A DNA stretch of 64,000 nt. Origin: Saccharothrix ecbatanensis (GTDB lineage: Bacteria > Actinomycetota > Actinomycetes > Mycobacteriales > Pseudonocardiaceae). The stretch lies in assembly GCF_014205015.1 (NCBI RefSeq), contig NZ_JACHMO010000001.1:992001-1056000 (forward strand). The letters run 5' to 3'. This document shows positions 40,688 through 49,177 of the stretch, piece by piece. The position numbers were made by a program, and so were the translations under genes. How positions within the stretch are numbered: the first letter of the stretch is position 1; every line of letters begins with the position of its first letter. Below the pieces are notes generated by a model, which was not told the DNA's origin, did no database searches, and was given only the letters and a program-made list of their open reading frames with translations.

Positions 40688-41274
40688 CGGGCGCCACCCT
40701 GCTCGGCGTGTTCTTTGATCGACCGCAGGACCGCGTGTTCCAGCAGCGTGATGAACGGGCCGGCCAGGCGCCAGTAGCGGCGCAGGCGTGCCCACGATCG
40801 TGGGTCGGTCGCGGTGGTCCGCGTCTCGTAGGTCAGCAGGGTCCGGCGCTGCCCGTAGGGGACGACCGACAGGGAGCAGGCGACCTTGCCGAAGCCCGGC
40901 CGGGAGAAGTCGGGAAAGTCGCGCGCTTCGAGGTCGCGGACGTGCACGAACGGCCGCCAGAACGTGCCGATGGCACCGAACACGATTTCCGCGTTCGGAC
41001 GTTCGCCGAGGCGGACCCACCCGGAGTCGGCGGGGATGTCGTCCAGCGTCATCCGGGTGTGCCAGGTGTGGCGACCCCTGAGCAGGTCGGGCAACCTGCG
41101 CACCCACGTCATCGTGTCCAGCACGGGTCCGTGGAGATCACCGAAGTCGAGTTCGCGCAGGGCGTGGTAGGTCGTGTCGGGGTCGACGTCGACCACGGCG
41201 TGCGCGGTGCGGGTGAAGTCGGGGCGCGGCGCGAGCTGGTCGATCAGCAGTGGCCGTGGGAGGGTGGAAGTCAC
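40684..41274 (-). CDS. SRPBCC-like conserved protein, 196 aa
   Basis: FTRTAHAVVDVDPDTTYHAL near the start and VVPYGQRRTLLTYETRT near the end fit a START/polyketide cyclase-like helix-grip fold, which binds hydrophobic ligands. No catalytic residues are evident. GTG 41274 start; the stop overlaps the ABC ATPase ATG. Assignment tentative. Confidence 0.6.
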   Translation of the reverse strand: MTSTLPRPLLIDQLAPRPDFTRTAHAVVDVDPDTTYHALRELDFGDLHGPVLDTMTWVRRLPDLLRGRHTWHTRMTLDDIPADSGWVRLGERPNAEIVFGAIGTFWRPFVHVRDLEARDFPDFSRPGFGKVACSLSVVPYGQRRTLLTYETRTTATDPRSWARLRRYWRLAGPFITLLEHAVLRSIKEHAEQGGAR

Positions 41275-41308
41275 GACGGATCACCTCGGGTGGAAGGTCG
41301 GTCTTCGC

Positions 41309-41530
41309 TCACCGGGTCCGCAGGAGATCGCGAACCCGTCGGAACTCGTCCGCGTCGATCTCGCCCCTGGCCAACCTGTCCTCCAGGATGCGCTGGGCGG
41401 AACCCGAGTCTTCGTGCGGCCGACGCATCGCCAACACGGTGATCGCGACCGCACCACCGAGCAGCAGGAGCCCGATCAGGGCCATCATCACGCCGCCGTA
41501 GCCCATGCCGTAACCGTTGTACCAGTGCAT
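41309..41530 (-). CDS. SHOCT-domain membrane protein, 73 aa
   Basis: A Tyr/Gly-rich N-terminus, one helix (VMMALIGLLLLGGAVAITVLA), then ILEDRLARGEIDADEFRRVRD, which is the short C-terminal SHOCT motif. ATG 41530 has AAAGGAG upstream. First gene of the operon running to 38040. SHOCT proteins are usually small membrane-linked accessories. Confidence 0.82.
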   Translation of the reverse strand: MHWYNGYGMGYGGVMMALIGLLLLGGAVAITVLAMRRPHEDSGSAQRILEDRLARGEIDADEFRRVRDLLRTR

Positions 41531-41590
41531 GACCACTCCTTTCGTCGACACCAGTAGCTCACCGCGCACCCCTCGGCGAATGCGGTCGAA

Positions 41591-41611
41591 GGCCCTCGAT
41601 GAGAAGGGCAC
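41591..41611. promoter_or_regulatory. degenerate operator-like repeat GGCCCT-N9-GGGCAC
   Basis: Flanked by GAA on the left, in the divergent promoter region 60-65 bp from both neighbouring starts (41530 minus, 41677 plus). Confidence 0.42.
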
Positions 41612-41676
41612 TAGGTCCACCGATCGGAGTACGAGGACCCTGTGGCCTCGCGCGGCGCCGGAGGACGCTGGTCGGT

Positions 41677-41967
41677 ATGACGAGGCACAAGACCTGGTTG
41701 GAGACGACCTCCGCCCAACGGCGGGGCATCCTGGCGCTGAGCGCGGTGGAGGTCGTGCTCGCCGGGGTGGCGTGGGCGGACCTCGCCCGCCGCCCCGCCG
41801 AGACCGTCAACGGCCGCAAGCGCTGGTGGGCCACGGTGATCGCGGTGAACATCGTCGGCCCACTGGCCTACTTCCGCTGGGGCCGCAAGGGACACGCACC
41901 CCGGTTTCACCGGAACAGTGACCGGTGCAGGCGCCACGCGCCGAACGCGAACAGCACGACCGCGTAG
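41677..41967 (+). CDS. small PLDc_N-type membrane protein, 96 aa
   Basis: Two hydrophobic helices with VEVVLAGVAWADLARRPAE and WWATVIAVNIVGPLAYFRWG match the cardiolipin synthase N-terminal-like (PLDc_N) small proteins. The last ~20 residues, after GRKGHAP, do not fit and overlap the ABC relic on the other strand, so the end may have been altered by a rearrangement. Confidence 0.65.
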   Translation: MTRHKTWLETTSAQRRGILALSAVEVVLAGVAWADLARRPAETVNGRKRWWATVIAVNIVGPLAYFRWGRKGHAPRFHRNSDRCRRHAPNANSTTA

Positions 41968-42487
41968 CAGGTCAGCACGCCGATCTCGGGCCGCACGTCC
42001 ACCAGACCGCCGTGCCGGGCTCGCCGAACGCGTTGTTCGCCCACGCGTGGGGCGTGACGAGCGCGATGGCCGCACGGCGTCGGCGAGGTCACCCGCCCGG
42101 TCAGTCAGGCCCACGACGTCGAGCACGTGGTCGACGCGCCTGGCCGCAGCCCGGCCGGACATGCCGTATAGGCGGGCGAAGAAGCGCAGGTTCTCCCGGG
42201 CCGCGAGGTCCGGGGGTAGAGCGCGAGTTCCTGCGGCACGTACCCGATGCGGCGCTTCGCGTCGGTGGTCGTGGTGGACAGCCGCTTGCCGTCCACCACG
42301 ACGTCGCCCGCGTCCGGTCCAGGATGCCGACGACCATCGAGATGGCGGTCGTCTTGCCCGCCCCGTTCGGGCCGAGCAGCCCGTAGGTCTCACCGGCGGC
42401 CAGCTCGAAGCTCAAGCCGTCGACCGCGACCAGGTCACCGAAACTCTTGCGCAGTCCGCGACAGGCGAGCACCGTCCGCGTTGTCAT
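41907..42487 (-). pseudogene. collapsed ABC exporter (ATPase fused to permease tail), frameshifted
   Basis: Starts normally ([20 protein letters not shown], Walker [10 protein letters not shown]), then changes frame near 42315 ([15 protein letters not shown] in a second frame) and again near 42200 ([12 protein letters not shown] in a third). It then jumps, without signature or Walker B, to a permease-like C-terminus (LTCYAVVLFAFGAWRLHRSL). At least two frameshifts and a large deletion make it non-functional. It overlaps the USP at 42435 by 53 bp. Confidence 0.8.
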
Positions 42488-42923
42488 CGTCCTTCCCTCC
42501 CACCGGGACGATCACGACGGGGCAGTGGGCACGCCGCAGGCAGTACGCGGCCACCGACCCGACTACCTCCAGTCCTGCCCTGTGGTAGCCGTGGCCACCC
42601 AGGACCAGGATGTCTGCGTCCTTCGACAGCTCGACCAGAACCGGTCCGGGACCGCCGGTCGGCACGAGCTGTTCCACGCCCTCGGCCTCCGGCCCGGCTC
42701 CCGCCACCGCCTCGCGCAGAAGGCGCTCGTGCATGCCGCGAAACGCGTCCGGTCCGGTCCCCAGTGGCGGCGACGCGTCCGAGGGCACCGGGTGCACCTG
42801 GCACACCGACACCGCGGTCACCCGCGCGACGCGCTCCTCGGCGTGCCGCACCGCCCAGGCCAGTGCCGCCTTGCTCGCCGGTGATCCGTCGACACCGACC
42901 ACGATTCGCTTGAAACCATCCAC
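42435..42923 (-). CDS. universal stress protein, 162 aa
   Basis: [20 protein letters not shown] and [20 protein letters not shown] then CPVVIVPV. The modified loop GGHGYHRAG matches the USP at 31374, so the two are recent relatives. GTG 42923 has GGAGAGG upstream. The 3' end extends into the start of the ABC relic. Confidence 0.85.
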   Translation of the reverse strand: MDGFKRIVVGVDGSPASKAALAWAVRHAEERVARVTAVSVCQVHPVPSDASPPLGTGPDAFRGMHERLLREAVAGAGPEAEGVEQLVPTGGPGPVLVELSKDADILVLGGHGYHRAGLEVVGSVAAYCLRRAHCPVVIVPVGGKDDDNADGARLSRTAQEFR

Positions 42924-42947
42924 AGCAGGACTTCCTCTCCGAACGAG

Positions 42948-42987
42948 GGAGCAGGCGGACCGGGGGAGGGGAGGGTCCGCCTGCTCC
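42948..42987 (-). terminator. hairpin terminator
   Basis: A 14-bp perfect stem (42948-42961 with 42974-42987) lies 6 bp after the DoxX relic stop and before the USP at 42923, closing the Acg transcript. Confidence 0.8.
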
Positions 42988-42993
42988 GGGGCG

Positions 42994-43170
42994 TCACCGC
43001 AGCCAGGCGTTGTCGCGGACCTGGGTTAGGCGAGCCCATTGGCGGCCGAATCCCTGGGTGTCACCCGCGATGGTTAACGCGACGGCGACCAGGGCGACGG
43101 CGTAGATGATGTGGTAGTCGTCGGTGCAGTGCACGATCAGCTCGGAAGAGGACCCGACGAAGCCGTTCAT
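42994..43170 (-). pseudogene. truncated DoxX copy (C-terminal 45 residues)
   Basis: DDYHIIYAVALVAVALT then GFGRQWARLTQVRDNAWLR copies the end of the DoxX protein at 31958. The first three helices are gone and replaced by 15 unrelated residues (MNGFVGSSSELIVHC). ATG 43170 overlaps the Acg stop (ATGA). It could still be translated as a one-helix peptide, but looks like a deletion relic. Confidence 0.8.
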
Positions 43171-44162
43171 GTCGTCTCCCACTGGTCGATGAGGTCGGTG
43201 AGGGGACGACGCGGGGTCGGCGGCAGCGGGTCGGCGTTGAACGCGGCCCAGCCGACGCGCAGGAGGATCTGCGGGCAGGAGGTGCCGTCGAGCACGTCGG
43301 CGCGCACTCGGTCCCTGGTCTCGGCGACCTCCAGGGGCTGGCTGAGCGGGCAGGTCGCCAGGCCGGCCGCGGTCGCCTCCAGCAGCACAGCGCTCATGGC
43401 CTCGCCGGCGCGCAGCACCGACAGCCGGTCGTCCGAGGACGTGGCGAGCACCAGCAGCGACGCGCCGTCGTCCGCCCACTCGCCCGCCAGTTTGTCGATC
43501 AGTTCGCCGCCGGGGAACTCGCGCAGCTGCACGTCGCCGTGCTGCGGCACGCCGGAGGGCGCGTTGGCGGCGGGCACACCGTCGAGGTTCGCGTGGCCGC
43601 CGCTCCACCGGTGGGCCTCGGACCGGTAGGCGGGGTCCGCGTCCTGGACGGCCGCGGCCTTGCCGATCGCAGTGGCCAACTCGAAGCGGTCACGGGTGCC
43701 GACCACCTCATGGGCGAGGGAGCCCTCCTCGATGGCCCGCTCGGCCAGCAGGTCCAGCACCGGCCGCGGCACGTCCCAGGACGAGAAGCGGCGGCGGTCG
43801 GTGTGGCGGCGCGGGATCGCGGCGGCCATCGCCACGTCGGCGTCGGTCGGCTCCCGTCGCACGAACTCGATCGCGGCGAGGTGGTCGGGATCGGCCGGGT
43901 TGGGCAGCCGGTGGACCACCGCGCGCCACCCGAGCGCCGCCAGCGCGACGCGCAGGTGGTGCAGCGCGGCGCCGCAGCTGAGCAGCAGGTCCGCGCCACG
44001 CGGATCGGTCGCGGGCAGCTGCCGGGACGGGTCCGCGTACAGGTGCACGCTGCGGTCGCCCACTCGCCATCGCCACGGTTGGGTGTTGTGCACCGAGGGC
44101 GCGCGGCAGGCCAGTGCCACTGCCGCTGCGATCGTCTTCTCGTCGGGCCGGCCGTGGTCCAT
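43167..44162 (-). CDS. Acg-family nitroreductase-like flavoprotein, second copy, 331 aa
   Basis: Shares [34 protein letters not shown] and IPRRHTDRR with the copy at 6957. The copies are clearly divergent, so the duplication is old. ATG 44162 follows GGAGGTG. Divergent from a CBS-BON gene, with a good operator-like repeat 78 bp upstream. Presumed FMN-binding dormancy protein. Confidence 0.87.
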   Translation of the reverse strand: MDHGRPDEKTIAAAVALACRAPSVHNTQPWRWRVGDRSVHLYADPSRQLPATDPRGADLLLSCGAALHHLRVALAALGWRAVVHRLPNPADPDHLAAIEFVRREPTDADVAMAAAIPRRHTDRRRFSSWDVPRPVLDLLAERAIEEGSLAHEVVGTRDRFELATAIGKAAAVQDADPAYRSEAHRWSGGHANLDGVPAANAPSGVPQHGDVQLREFPGGELIDKLAGEWADDGASLLVLATSSDDRLSVLRAGEAMSAVLLEATAAGLATCPLSQPLEVAETRDRVRADVLDGTSCPQILLRVGWAAFNADPLPPTPRRPLTDLIDQWETT

Positions 44163-44240
44163 CCGACTCACCTCCACGCTGTGGTTCTGCGGTTCGCTGT
44201 CGACCGTGGCACCGGCGGTGGGGCGTCTCGCAGGGTCGGA

Positions 44241-44261
44241 GGTCCCGATCCACCAGGGACC
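44241..44261. promoter_or_regulatory. operator-like repeat GGTCCC-N9-GGGACC (perfect arms)
   Basis: Arms 44241-44246 and 44256-44261 between the divergent Acg (44162) and CBS-BON (44355) starts. Another AGGGACC lies at 44279-44285. Confidence 0.65.
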
Positions 44262-44354
44262 GACGTGCCGCGTCCGCCCCCAGGGACCAAAGGCACCGGC
44301 TGGAAGGGCCGGTGCGCCCTGCCGACAACGGTTGGGGAGCGGACCGTTGTGGGT

Positions 44355-44936
44355 ATGAACGCCGTAGATGTGATGACCCGGCCGGTGTACACGGTCGAAC
44401 CGTCCACCACCGTGCGCGCCGCGAGCGCCGTCCTGGTCGACCACGGCTTCTCCGCGCTCCCCGTCGTGGGGCCGGGCGGGCTGCTGGTCGGCGTCGTGTC
44501 CGGCTCGGACCTGCTGTTGGCCAACCTCGAACTGGGCGTCGCGACCACCGTCGGGCAGGTGATGACCACGAAGGTCGCGAGCGCACGGCTCACCGCCACG
44601 CCCAGCGAGCTGGCGAGCGCGATGCTGGGGCACCGGCTGCGCTGCCTGCCCGTGGTGGACGCCAGGGGAGTGGTGGTCGGTGTGGTGAGCCGCAGCGACC
44701 TGCTGCGCGTCCTCACCCCGGACGACGACGTCCTCGCCGCCCGTGCGAACCGGCTCCTCACCGCCTACAGCCGCACCCGGCGCTGGGACGTCGACGTGAC
44801 CGATGGCCGGGTCGTGGTGACCGGCCAGTTCGCCGACGAGGCCGAACGCCGCGTGGTGACCGCCCTCGTGCACACCGTTCCGGGCGTGGCAGCCATCGAG
44901 CTGCGGCGGGTTCCCGCGCCGACCGGTATCGCCTGA
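44355..44936 (+). CDS. CBS-pair plus BON-domain protein, 193 aa
   Basis: CBS 1 from AVDVMTRPVYTVEP to LLVGVVSGSDLL, CBS 2 from VGQVMTTKVASARL to VVVGVVSRSDLLRVL, then BON (WDVDVTDGRVVVTGQFADE...PGVAAIELRR). It stands alone, not next to an ATPase. Probable adenylate-sensing membrane-associated regulator. Confidence 0.87.
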   Translation: MNAVDVMTRPVYTVEPSTTVRAASAVLVDHGFSALPVVGPGGLLVGVVSGSDLLLANLELGVATTVGQVMTTKVASARLTATPSELASAMLGHRLRCLPVVDARGVVVGVVSRSDLLRVLTPDDDVLAARANRLLTAYSRTRRWDVDVTDGRVVVTGQFADEAERRVVTALVHTVPGVAAIELRRVPAPTGIA

Positions 44937-45087
44937 TCCCGGGACATACCAGGGCAGGAAGCCCCTGCGCCTCCCAGGATTCCCGGACAGGCCGGCCAGT
45001 GCCGACGCCTCTACACCGCGCTCCGGCACCGGACAACGCTGAGGTGGAAGAAGTCCACAGGGAGGACGGGTAGAGGGGAATCACACG

Positions 45088-46827
45088 ATGTCACGGTTAC
45101 GCCGATCCATCGGCGCATTGTTGTTGACGGTCGTCGTCTTCGCGGGGGCGTCGGCCGGCCCGGCGCTCGGCGACATCCCGGCACCGGCCGAGCCCATCGC
45201 GACCACGTCGGCAGAGCCGGAGCCGACGACCGCTGAACCAACCACCACCACCACCACCACCACCGCGCCGGCCGAGCCGACGACGACCGAACCATCCACG
45301 ACAGGCCCCGATACACCGTCGTCACCAGCACCCACTGAGCCGCCGGCCGTACAACCCGCACCGGCGTTCGTGGACCTCAGCCTCGCGGTCGCCTTCGACA
45401 AGCCGGTGTTCGTCGCGGACGAGCCGGTCACCGCGCGGGCCAAGGTGACCAACGTCGGCACCGCGCCGGCGAGCCGCGTGACCATCGACGGGACCGGGAA
45501 CGTGGCGGGCGAGCGCAACTGGCCGGAGATCGGGTACTACGGCGTGCGCATCGAACCCGGGCAGACCGTGGAAGCCACGTTCGCCGGACGGGCGACGACC
45601 ACGGAGTACCCGGCCTCGATGGTCGTGACGATCAGATCGCTCGACGAGCCGGACGCGAACCCGGCGGACAACGCCGCCACGATCAGCGTGCCGATCACCG
45701 TCGTCCGCGGCACGTTCGCGGGAACCGTCTACGCCGACCGCAACGGTGACGCCACCATGAACGCGGGCGAAGCGCTCACCGACCTCGCGGTGGAGGTCCG
45801 AGGTGGCAAGCCGTCCGGCTCCTACACCACGAATACGGACTCGGCCGGCCGCTTCACGTTCCGCGACCTGCCCCGCGGGGAATACGACGTCCTGTTCGGC
45901 ACCAGTGAGGTGTCATTCCCGCCGAAGACGGTGCGGGTGGACGGCGTGGACGACCCGGACCTGCTGTTCCGCGGCGCCCTCTGGGTCGAGCCGGTCCTGA
46001 CCGCGTCGGCGGCGCTTGACCGGCAGATCTACCGCAAGGGTGACACCGCCCGCATGACGCTGACCCTGACCAACAGCGGCGCGGTGCCGATCCCGGCCGT
46101 GCTGGCGTCGTCCTGGGCGAACGGCGACATCCAGGTGGACCTCGGGGACCTCTCCAACCCGGGCCCCGGCGTCACCGTGCCCGGGAACGCGACCCTGACC
46201 ATCGACGTGCCGATCCCGATCGGTGACGCCGTCGCCGACTACGGCTACCTGTCGGTGGAGTGCGTGTTCGGTGCGCCGCCCGTCTACAACGGCGACCTCC
46301 GCACCACCGTGCGCGCACAGGTCCTGGGCGCCGTGGCACCCCGGGTCACCGGCTCGGTGGCGAAGGAGCACTCCCTGCGGCCCCCCAGCGTGCTGGGCGG
46401 TCCCTACCCCGGCCCGCCGGTGCCCAACCTGAAGGTGTACCTCAAGGATCGGGACACCGGTTCGGTTGCCGCCCGCGCCACAACGAACGCCGAAGGCACT
46501 TTCGAGTTCCGGGACGTGCAGGCAGGCGAGTACGTGTTCGACGTCGTCGGACCGTGGACGGTGGTCTTCGGCCGCACGTTCTTCGTCCGGGCGAGCGTCG
46601 ATTCCTGGCGCACGGTGATCGTGGCCCCGGGCCCCGACCGGCCCGACCCCGATGCCACGCCCGCGCCCGGCGAACCACCCGCGCCGGGCGCAGGGCCGGC
46701 CCACCGGCCCACGACCGCCGTGCTCGCCGCGACGGGCGTGAACGTCACCTGGCTCGCGACGGGTGGCCTGCTCACACTGCTCATCGGGCTCGGCCTCGTC
46801 GTGCGCACCGGCCGCAGGTGGACCTGA
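45088..46827 (+). CDS. secreted surface protein with LAATG sorting signal, 579 aa
   Basis: Signal peptide (SIGALLLTVVVFAGASAGPALG), a Thr/Pro/Glu-rich linker to about residue 90, a CARDB-like beta domain (VTARAKVTNVGTAPASRVTI), two SdrD B-like domains (AGTVYADRNGDATMNAGE; the second near 435-520), and a Pro-rich stalk. The end is LAATG at ~546, a hydrophobic helix and GRRWT. LAxTG is the preferred motif of class E sortases in high-GC actinobacteria, so cell-wall anchoring is likely. No sortase gene is in the window. Its place in a hypoxia locus is odd. Confidence 0.82.
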   Translation: MSRLRRSIGALLLTVVVFAGASAGPALGDIPAPAEPIATTSAEPEPTTAEPTTTTTTTTAPAEPTTTEPSTTGPDTPSSPAPTEPPAVQPAPAFVDLSLAVAFDKPVFVADEPVTARAKVTNVGTAPASRVTIDGTGNVAGERNWPEIGYYGVRIEPGQTVEATFAGRATTTEYPASMVVTIRSLDEPDANPADNAATISVPITVVRGTFAGTVYADRNGDATMNAGEALTDLAVEVRGGKPSGSYTTNTDSAGRFTFRDLPRGEYDVLFGTSEVSFPPKTVRVDGVDDPDLLFRGALWVEPVLTASAALDRQIYRKGDTARMTLTLTNSGAVPIPAVLASSWANGDIQVDLGDLSNPGPGVTVPGNATLTIDVPIPIGDAVADYGYLSVECVFGAPPVYNGDLRTTVRAQVLGAVAPRVTGSVAKEHSLRPPSVLGGPYPGPPVPNLKVYLKDRDTGSVAARATTNAEGTFEFRDVQAGEYVFDVVGPWTVVFGRTFFVRASVDSWRTVIVAPGPDRPDPDATPAPGEPPAPGAGPAHRPTTAVLAATGVNVTWLATGGLLTLLIGLGLVVRTGRRWT

Positions 46828-46906
46828 CCGTGTGACGCACCAGTCGGGCATCGGGCCCACGACCCGGTGCCCGGCGCGTGCGCGGCACGTCGGACGCAGA
46901 GTCGGA

Positions 46907-46927
46907 AGTCCCGGCGCATCAGGGACC
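46907..46927. promoter_or_regulatory. operator-like repeat AGTCCC-N9-GGGACC plus conserved downstream block
   Basis: Arms 46907-46912 and 46922-46927, 83 bp before the Rv1733c-like gene. The block GTGACGACCAACGACTCTGT at 46931 recurs at the same distance after the repeat at 48626, so the whole promoter was probably duplicated. Confidence 0.65.
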
Positions 46928-47009
46928 GCCGTGACGACCAACGACTCTGTGTGTCGCGCCTCGGCCGTACCAGCCTGGAGTGGCCGGATCACACAGAGGA
47001 GGTCGGGAC

Positions 47010-47615
47010 ATGGACATGCGGTCGGGTAGTGCCGTTTCGAGGTTCGCGCGCCAGCTCTTCGTCTGGCGCAACCCGTTGGCTCGTCCCGGTGACCGGTTGG
47101 AGAGCGCGGTGGCGGTCGTCGCGGTGACGATGGTGTTGCTGGGGTTGCCCGTCGCGGCGGCGATGGGCTCGGAGATCCACGCGCAGCAGGCGGTGGTCTC
47201 CGAGCGGGAGTCGCGCACCCGCTACCAGGTCGACGCCGTGCTGCTGGCGGGCACACCCAGTTCCGTCGACGGGAACGCGCCCGCCGCGTCGGTGACGAAG
47301 CACGACGTTCCCGCGACGTGGACGCTGCCCGATGGCAAGACGCGACAGGGTGAGGTCGAGACGACCGGTGGCATGCTCGCCGGCAGCGAGGTCCGGATCT
47401 GGGTCGACGACCGCGGTTCGGTGGTGGACGTGCCGTTGACCGCCGAGGGCGCGGTGTTCACCGCAGTGATGGTCGCGATCGGTTCGTGGTTCGCGCTGGG
47501 CTGCGCGATGGCGGTGTTCTACGTGGTGGTCCGGTGGACGCACACCTGGCTCCGCCGACAGCAGTGGGGACTGGAATGGGCGGCGGTCGAGCCCGGCTGG
47601 CGGAAACTCGCGTGA
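47010..47615 (+). CDS. Rv1733c-like two-helix membrane protein, 201 aa
   Basis: Layout of the Rv1733c family (DosR regulon, T-cell antigen in M. tuberculosis): WRNPLARPGDRLESAVAVV, first helix, then RTRYQVDAVLLAGTP, a beta-rich extracytoplasmic part (ATWTLPDGKTRQGEVETTGG, VRIWVDDRGSVV), second helix and a basic tail with EWAAVEPGWRKLA. ATG 47010 has AGGAGG upstream. A shortened paralogue is at 48731. Confidence 0.85.
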   Translation: MDMRSGSAVSRFARQLFVWRNPLARPGDRLESAVAVVAVTMVLLGLPVAAAMGSEIHAQQAVVSERESRTRYQVDAVLLAGTPSSVDGNAPAASVTKHDVPATWTLPDGKTRQGEVETTGGMLAGSEVRIWVDDRGSVVDVPLTAEGAVFTAVMVAIGSWFALGCAMAVFYVVVRWTHTWLRRQQWGLEWAAVEPGWRKLA

Positions 47616-47881
47616 CGGCGCCCCTGTCGAGGTTCGGCCATCGGTCCGATCAGCGTCGAGCCGGTGGCCGCGCTCGTGGGACGCCGGTTCGACCGGTGAC
47701 CGGGCCGTCTTTCACCTCGCCTGCCGGTGGCCGTGAGTTCGACCCGCTCTTCTTGCTTCGTATGCCTGCCCCATCAGGCCGTGGGGACCGACGTGGAGCG
47801 TGCGGGCCGCCGGTCCGCCCGACCACCGGACCGGGTTGACGTCGCCGTCCGGGCCGGTGCGCGTCGTGCCCGAGGTGCGCC

Positions 47882-48466
47882 GTGCGAGCACGGAACATCA
47901 TGACCAGCCCGGTCATCACGGTGACACCGGACGTGCCGATTCGCGTGGCGGCGGCGCTGATGGTCTCGCACGGCTTCACGGCGTTGCCCGTGGTGGACGG
48001 CGACCGGCGGCTCGTCGGCATCGTCACCGAAGCCGACCTGCTGCGCGCCCGCTCCGCCGATGGTGAGGCCGGTGACGCACCGGTGCGCGACGTGTCGACC
48101 ACACCGGTGTACGGGATGGACCCCTCCGCGCCTGCCCGCCTGATCGCCAGGGTCATGGTGGACGAGGGGATCCGGTGCGTGCCCATCCTGGACGGCTCGC
48201 GGCTGGTCGGTGTGGTGACGCGGCACGACCTGGTGCGGGCGTTGGCCCGCACCGACGCCTCCATCGAGCCCGAGGTGCGGGAACACCTGGATGCCTACGA
48301 CCCGAACGGCCGGTGGTCGGTGGCGGTGCGCGACGGTCACGTCGACATCGGGACGACGTTCTCCGACGAGCAGTCCTGGAGGATCGCCGTTGCCTTGGCC
48401 GAAGCGGTGCCGGGAGTCATGAGCGCGTGCGTGCACCAGACGAGAGGCGTGGACGCGGAGCGTTGA
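47882..48466 (+). CDS. CBS-pair plus BON-domain protein, 194 aa
   Basis: CBS 1 ARNIMTSPVITVTP to LVGIVTEADLLRA, CBS 2 VRDVSTTPVYGMDP to LVGVVTRHDLVRAL, then BON (WSVAVRDGHVDIGTTFSDE...PGVMSA). GTG 47882 start. The 266 bp before it hold no gene. Third of four CBS-BON paralogues. Confidence 0.86.
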   Translation: MRARNIMTSPVITVTPDVPIRVAAALMVSHGFTALPVVDGDRRLVGIVTEADLLRARSADGEAGDAPVRDVSTTPVYGMDPSAPARLIARVMVDEGIRCVPILDGSRLVGVVTRHDLVRALARTDASIEPEVREHLDAYDPNGRWSVAVRDGHVDIGTTFSDEQSWRIAVALAEAVPGVMSACVHQTRGVDAER

Positions 48467-48489
48467 GCCGGTGCCGGCACAACCGGCCG

Positions 48490-48565
48490 CGGCGGTGTGA
48501 CCGGTGCGCGCCGCGTGGGTCAGCGACCAGCGCAGTGCCTTGCGGCTCGTGGGTCATCCGTTCAC
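48490..48565 (-). pseudogene. relic of a USP N-terminus with in-frame stop
   Basis: On the minus strand a GTG at 48565 reads V-N-G-stop-PTSRKALRWSLTHAARTGHT. This equals the opening helix of Usp proteins in the window (VDGSP.SRxALRW) with the Ser codon turned to TGA. Nothing Usp-like follows beyond about 25 codons. Confidence 0.7.
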
Positions 48566-48625
48566 TCCCTCGCCTTCGGCTGCGCCTTGTCCACCGCGAC
48601 TCGCGGCGGCGTTCGCAGGGTCGGA

Positions 48626-48646
48626 GGTCCCGGCTCTTCAGGGACC
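48626..48646. promoter_or_regulatory. operator-like repeat GGTCCC-N9-GGGACC (perfect arms) plus conserved block
   Basis: Arms 48626-48631 and 48641-48646, 85 bp before the operon that starts at 48731. The block GTGACGACCAACGACTCTGT (48650-48669) is identical to the one at 46931. Confidence 0.68.
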
Positions 48647-48730
48647 GTCGTGACGACCAACGACTCTGTGGACCGACCACGGACCGGACGAGCCTGAGAG
48701 GTGCGAAGCGGACGACGAGGAGGGCGGGAC

Positions 48731-49177
48731 ATGGAAACGCGGTCAAGTCCCGGAGGACCGGCACACCAGACCTCCACCGGGCGCAACCCGCTCGACGACC
48801 GGCTCGGAGGTGCCGTCGCGGTCGCCTCGGTCGCGGTGACGCTGCTCGAGCTGCCGATCGCCGCGGTGATCGGTTCGGAGGCGTACGCGACGCAAACCGC
48901 GCGGTCCGGGGAACAGACCCGCACCCGCTACTCGGCGCAAGCGGTCTTGCCGGTCGACGCGCCCGGCTCGCTGAGCGGCGGCACCGCGATCGTCGCCTCG
49001 GAAGTGGTCGAAGGCGCGGCCGTCGTGGCGGCGGCTGTGGCGATGGGCTCGTGGATCTCGCTGGGCGGCGCGATGGCGCTCGGGTACGTGCTGGTCCGTT
49101 CGGCGCAGACCCGGCTCCGGAGCCTGTGGAAGACCGAGTGGGCTGCTGTCGGGCCCGGCTGGAGGACGTTGGCATGA
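48731..49177 (+). CDS. shortened Rv1733c-like membrane protein, 148 aa
   Basis: Keeps both helices and the ends of the protein at 47010 (GRNPLDDRLGGAVAVASVA, RTRYSAQAVLPVDAPG, TEWAAVGPGWRTLA). About 50 residues of the extracytoplasmic beta domain are missing. ATG 48731 lies after GAGGAGGG. Its stop overlaps the next ATG (ATGA). First gene of the 48731-55974 operon. Confidence 0.8.
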   Translation: METRSSPGGPAHQTSTGRNPLDDRLGGAVAVASVAVTLLELPIAAVIGSEAYATQTARSGEQTRTRYSAQAVLPVDAPGSLSGGTAIVASEVVEGAAVVAAAVAMGSWISLGGAMALGYVLVRSAQTRLRSLWKTEWAAVGPGWRTLA

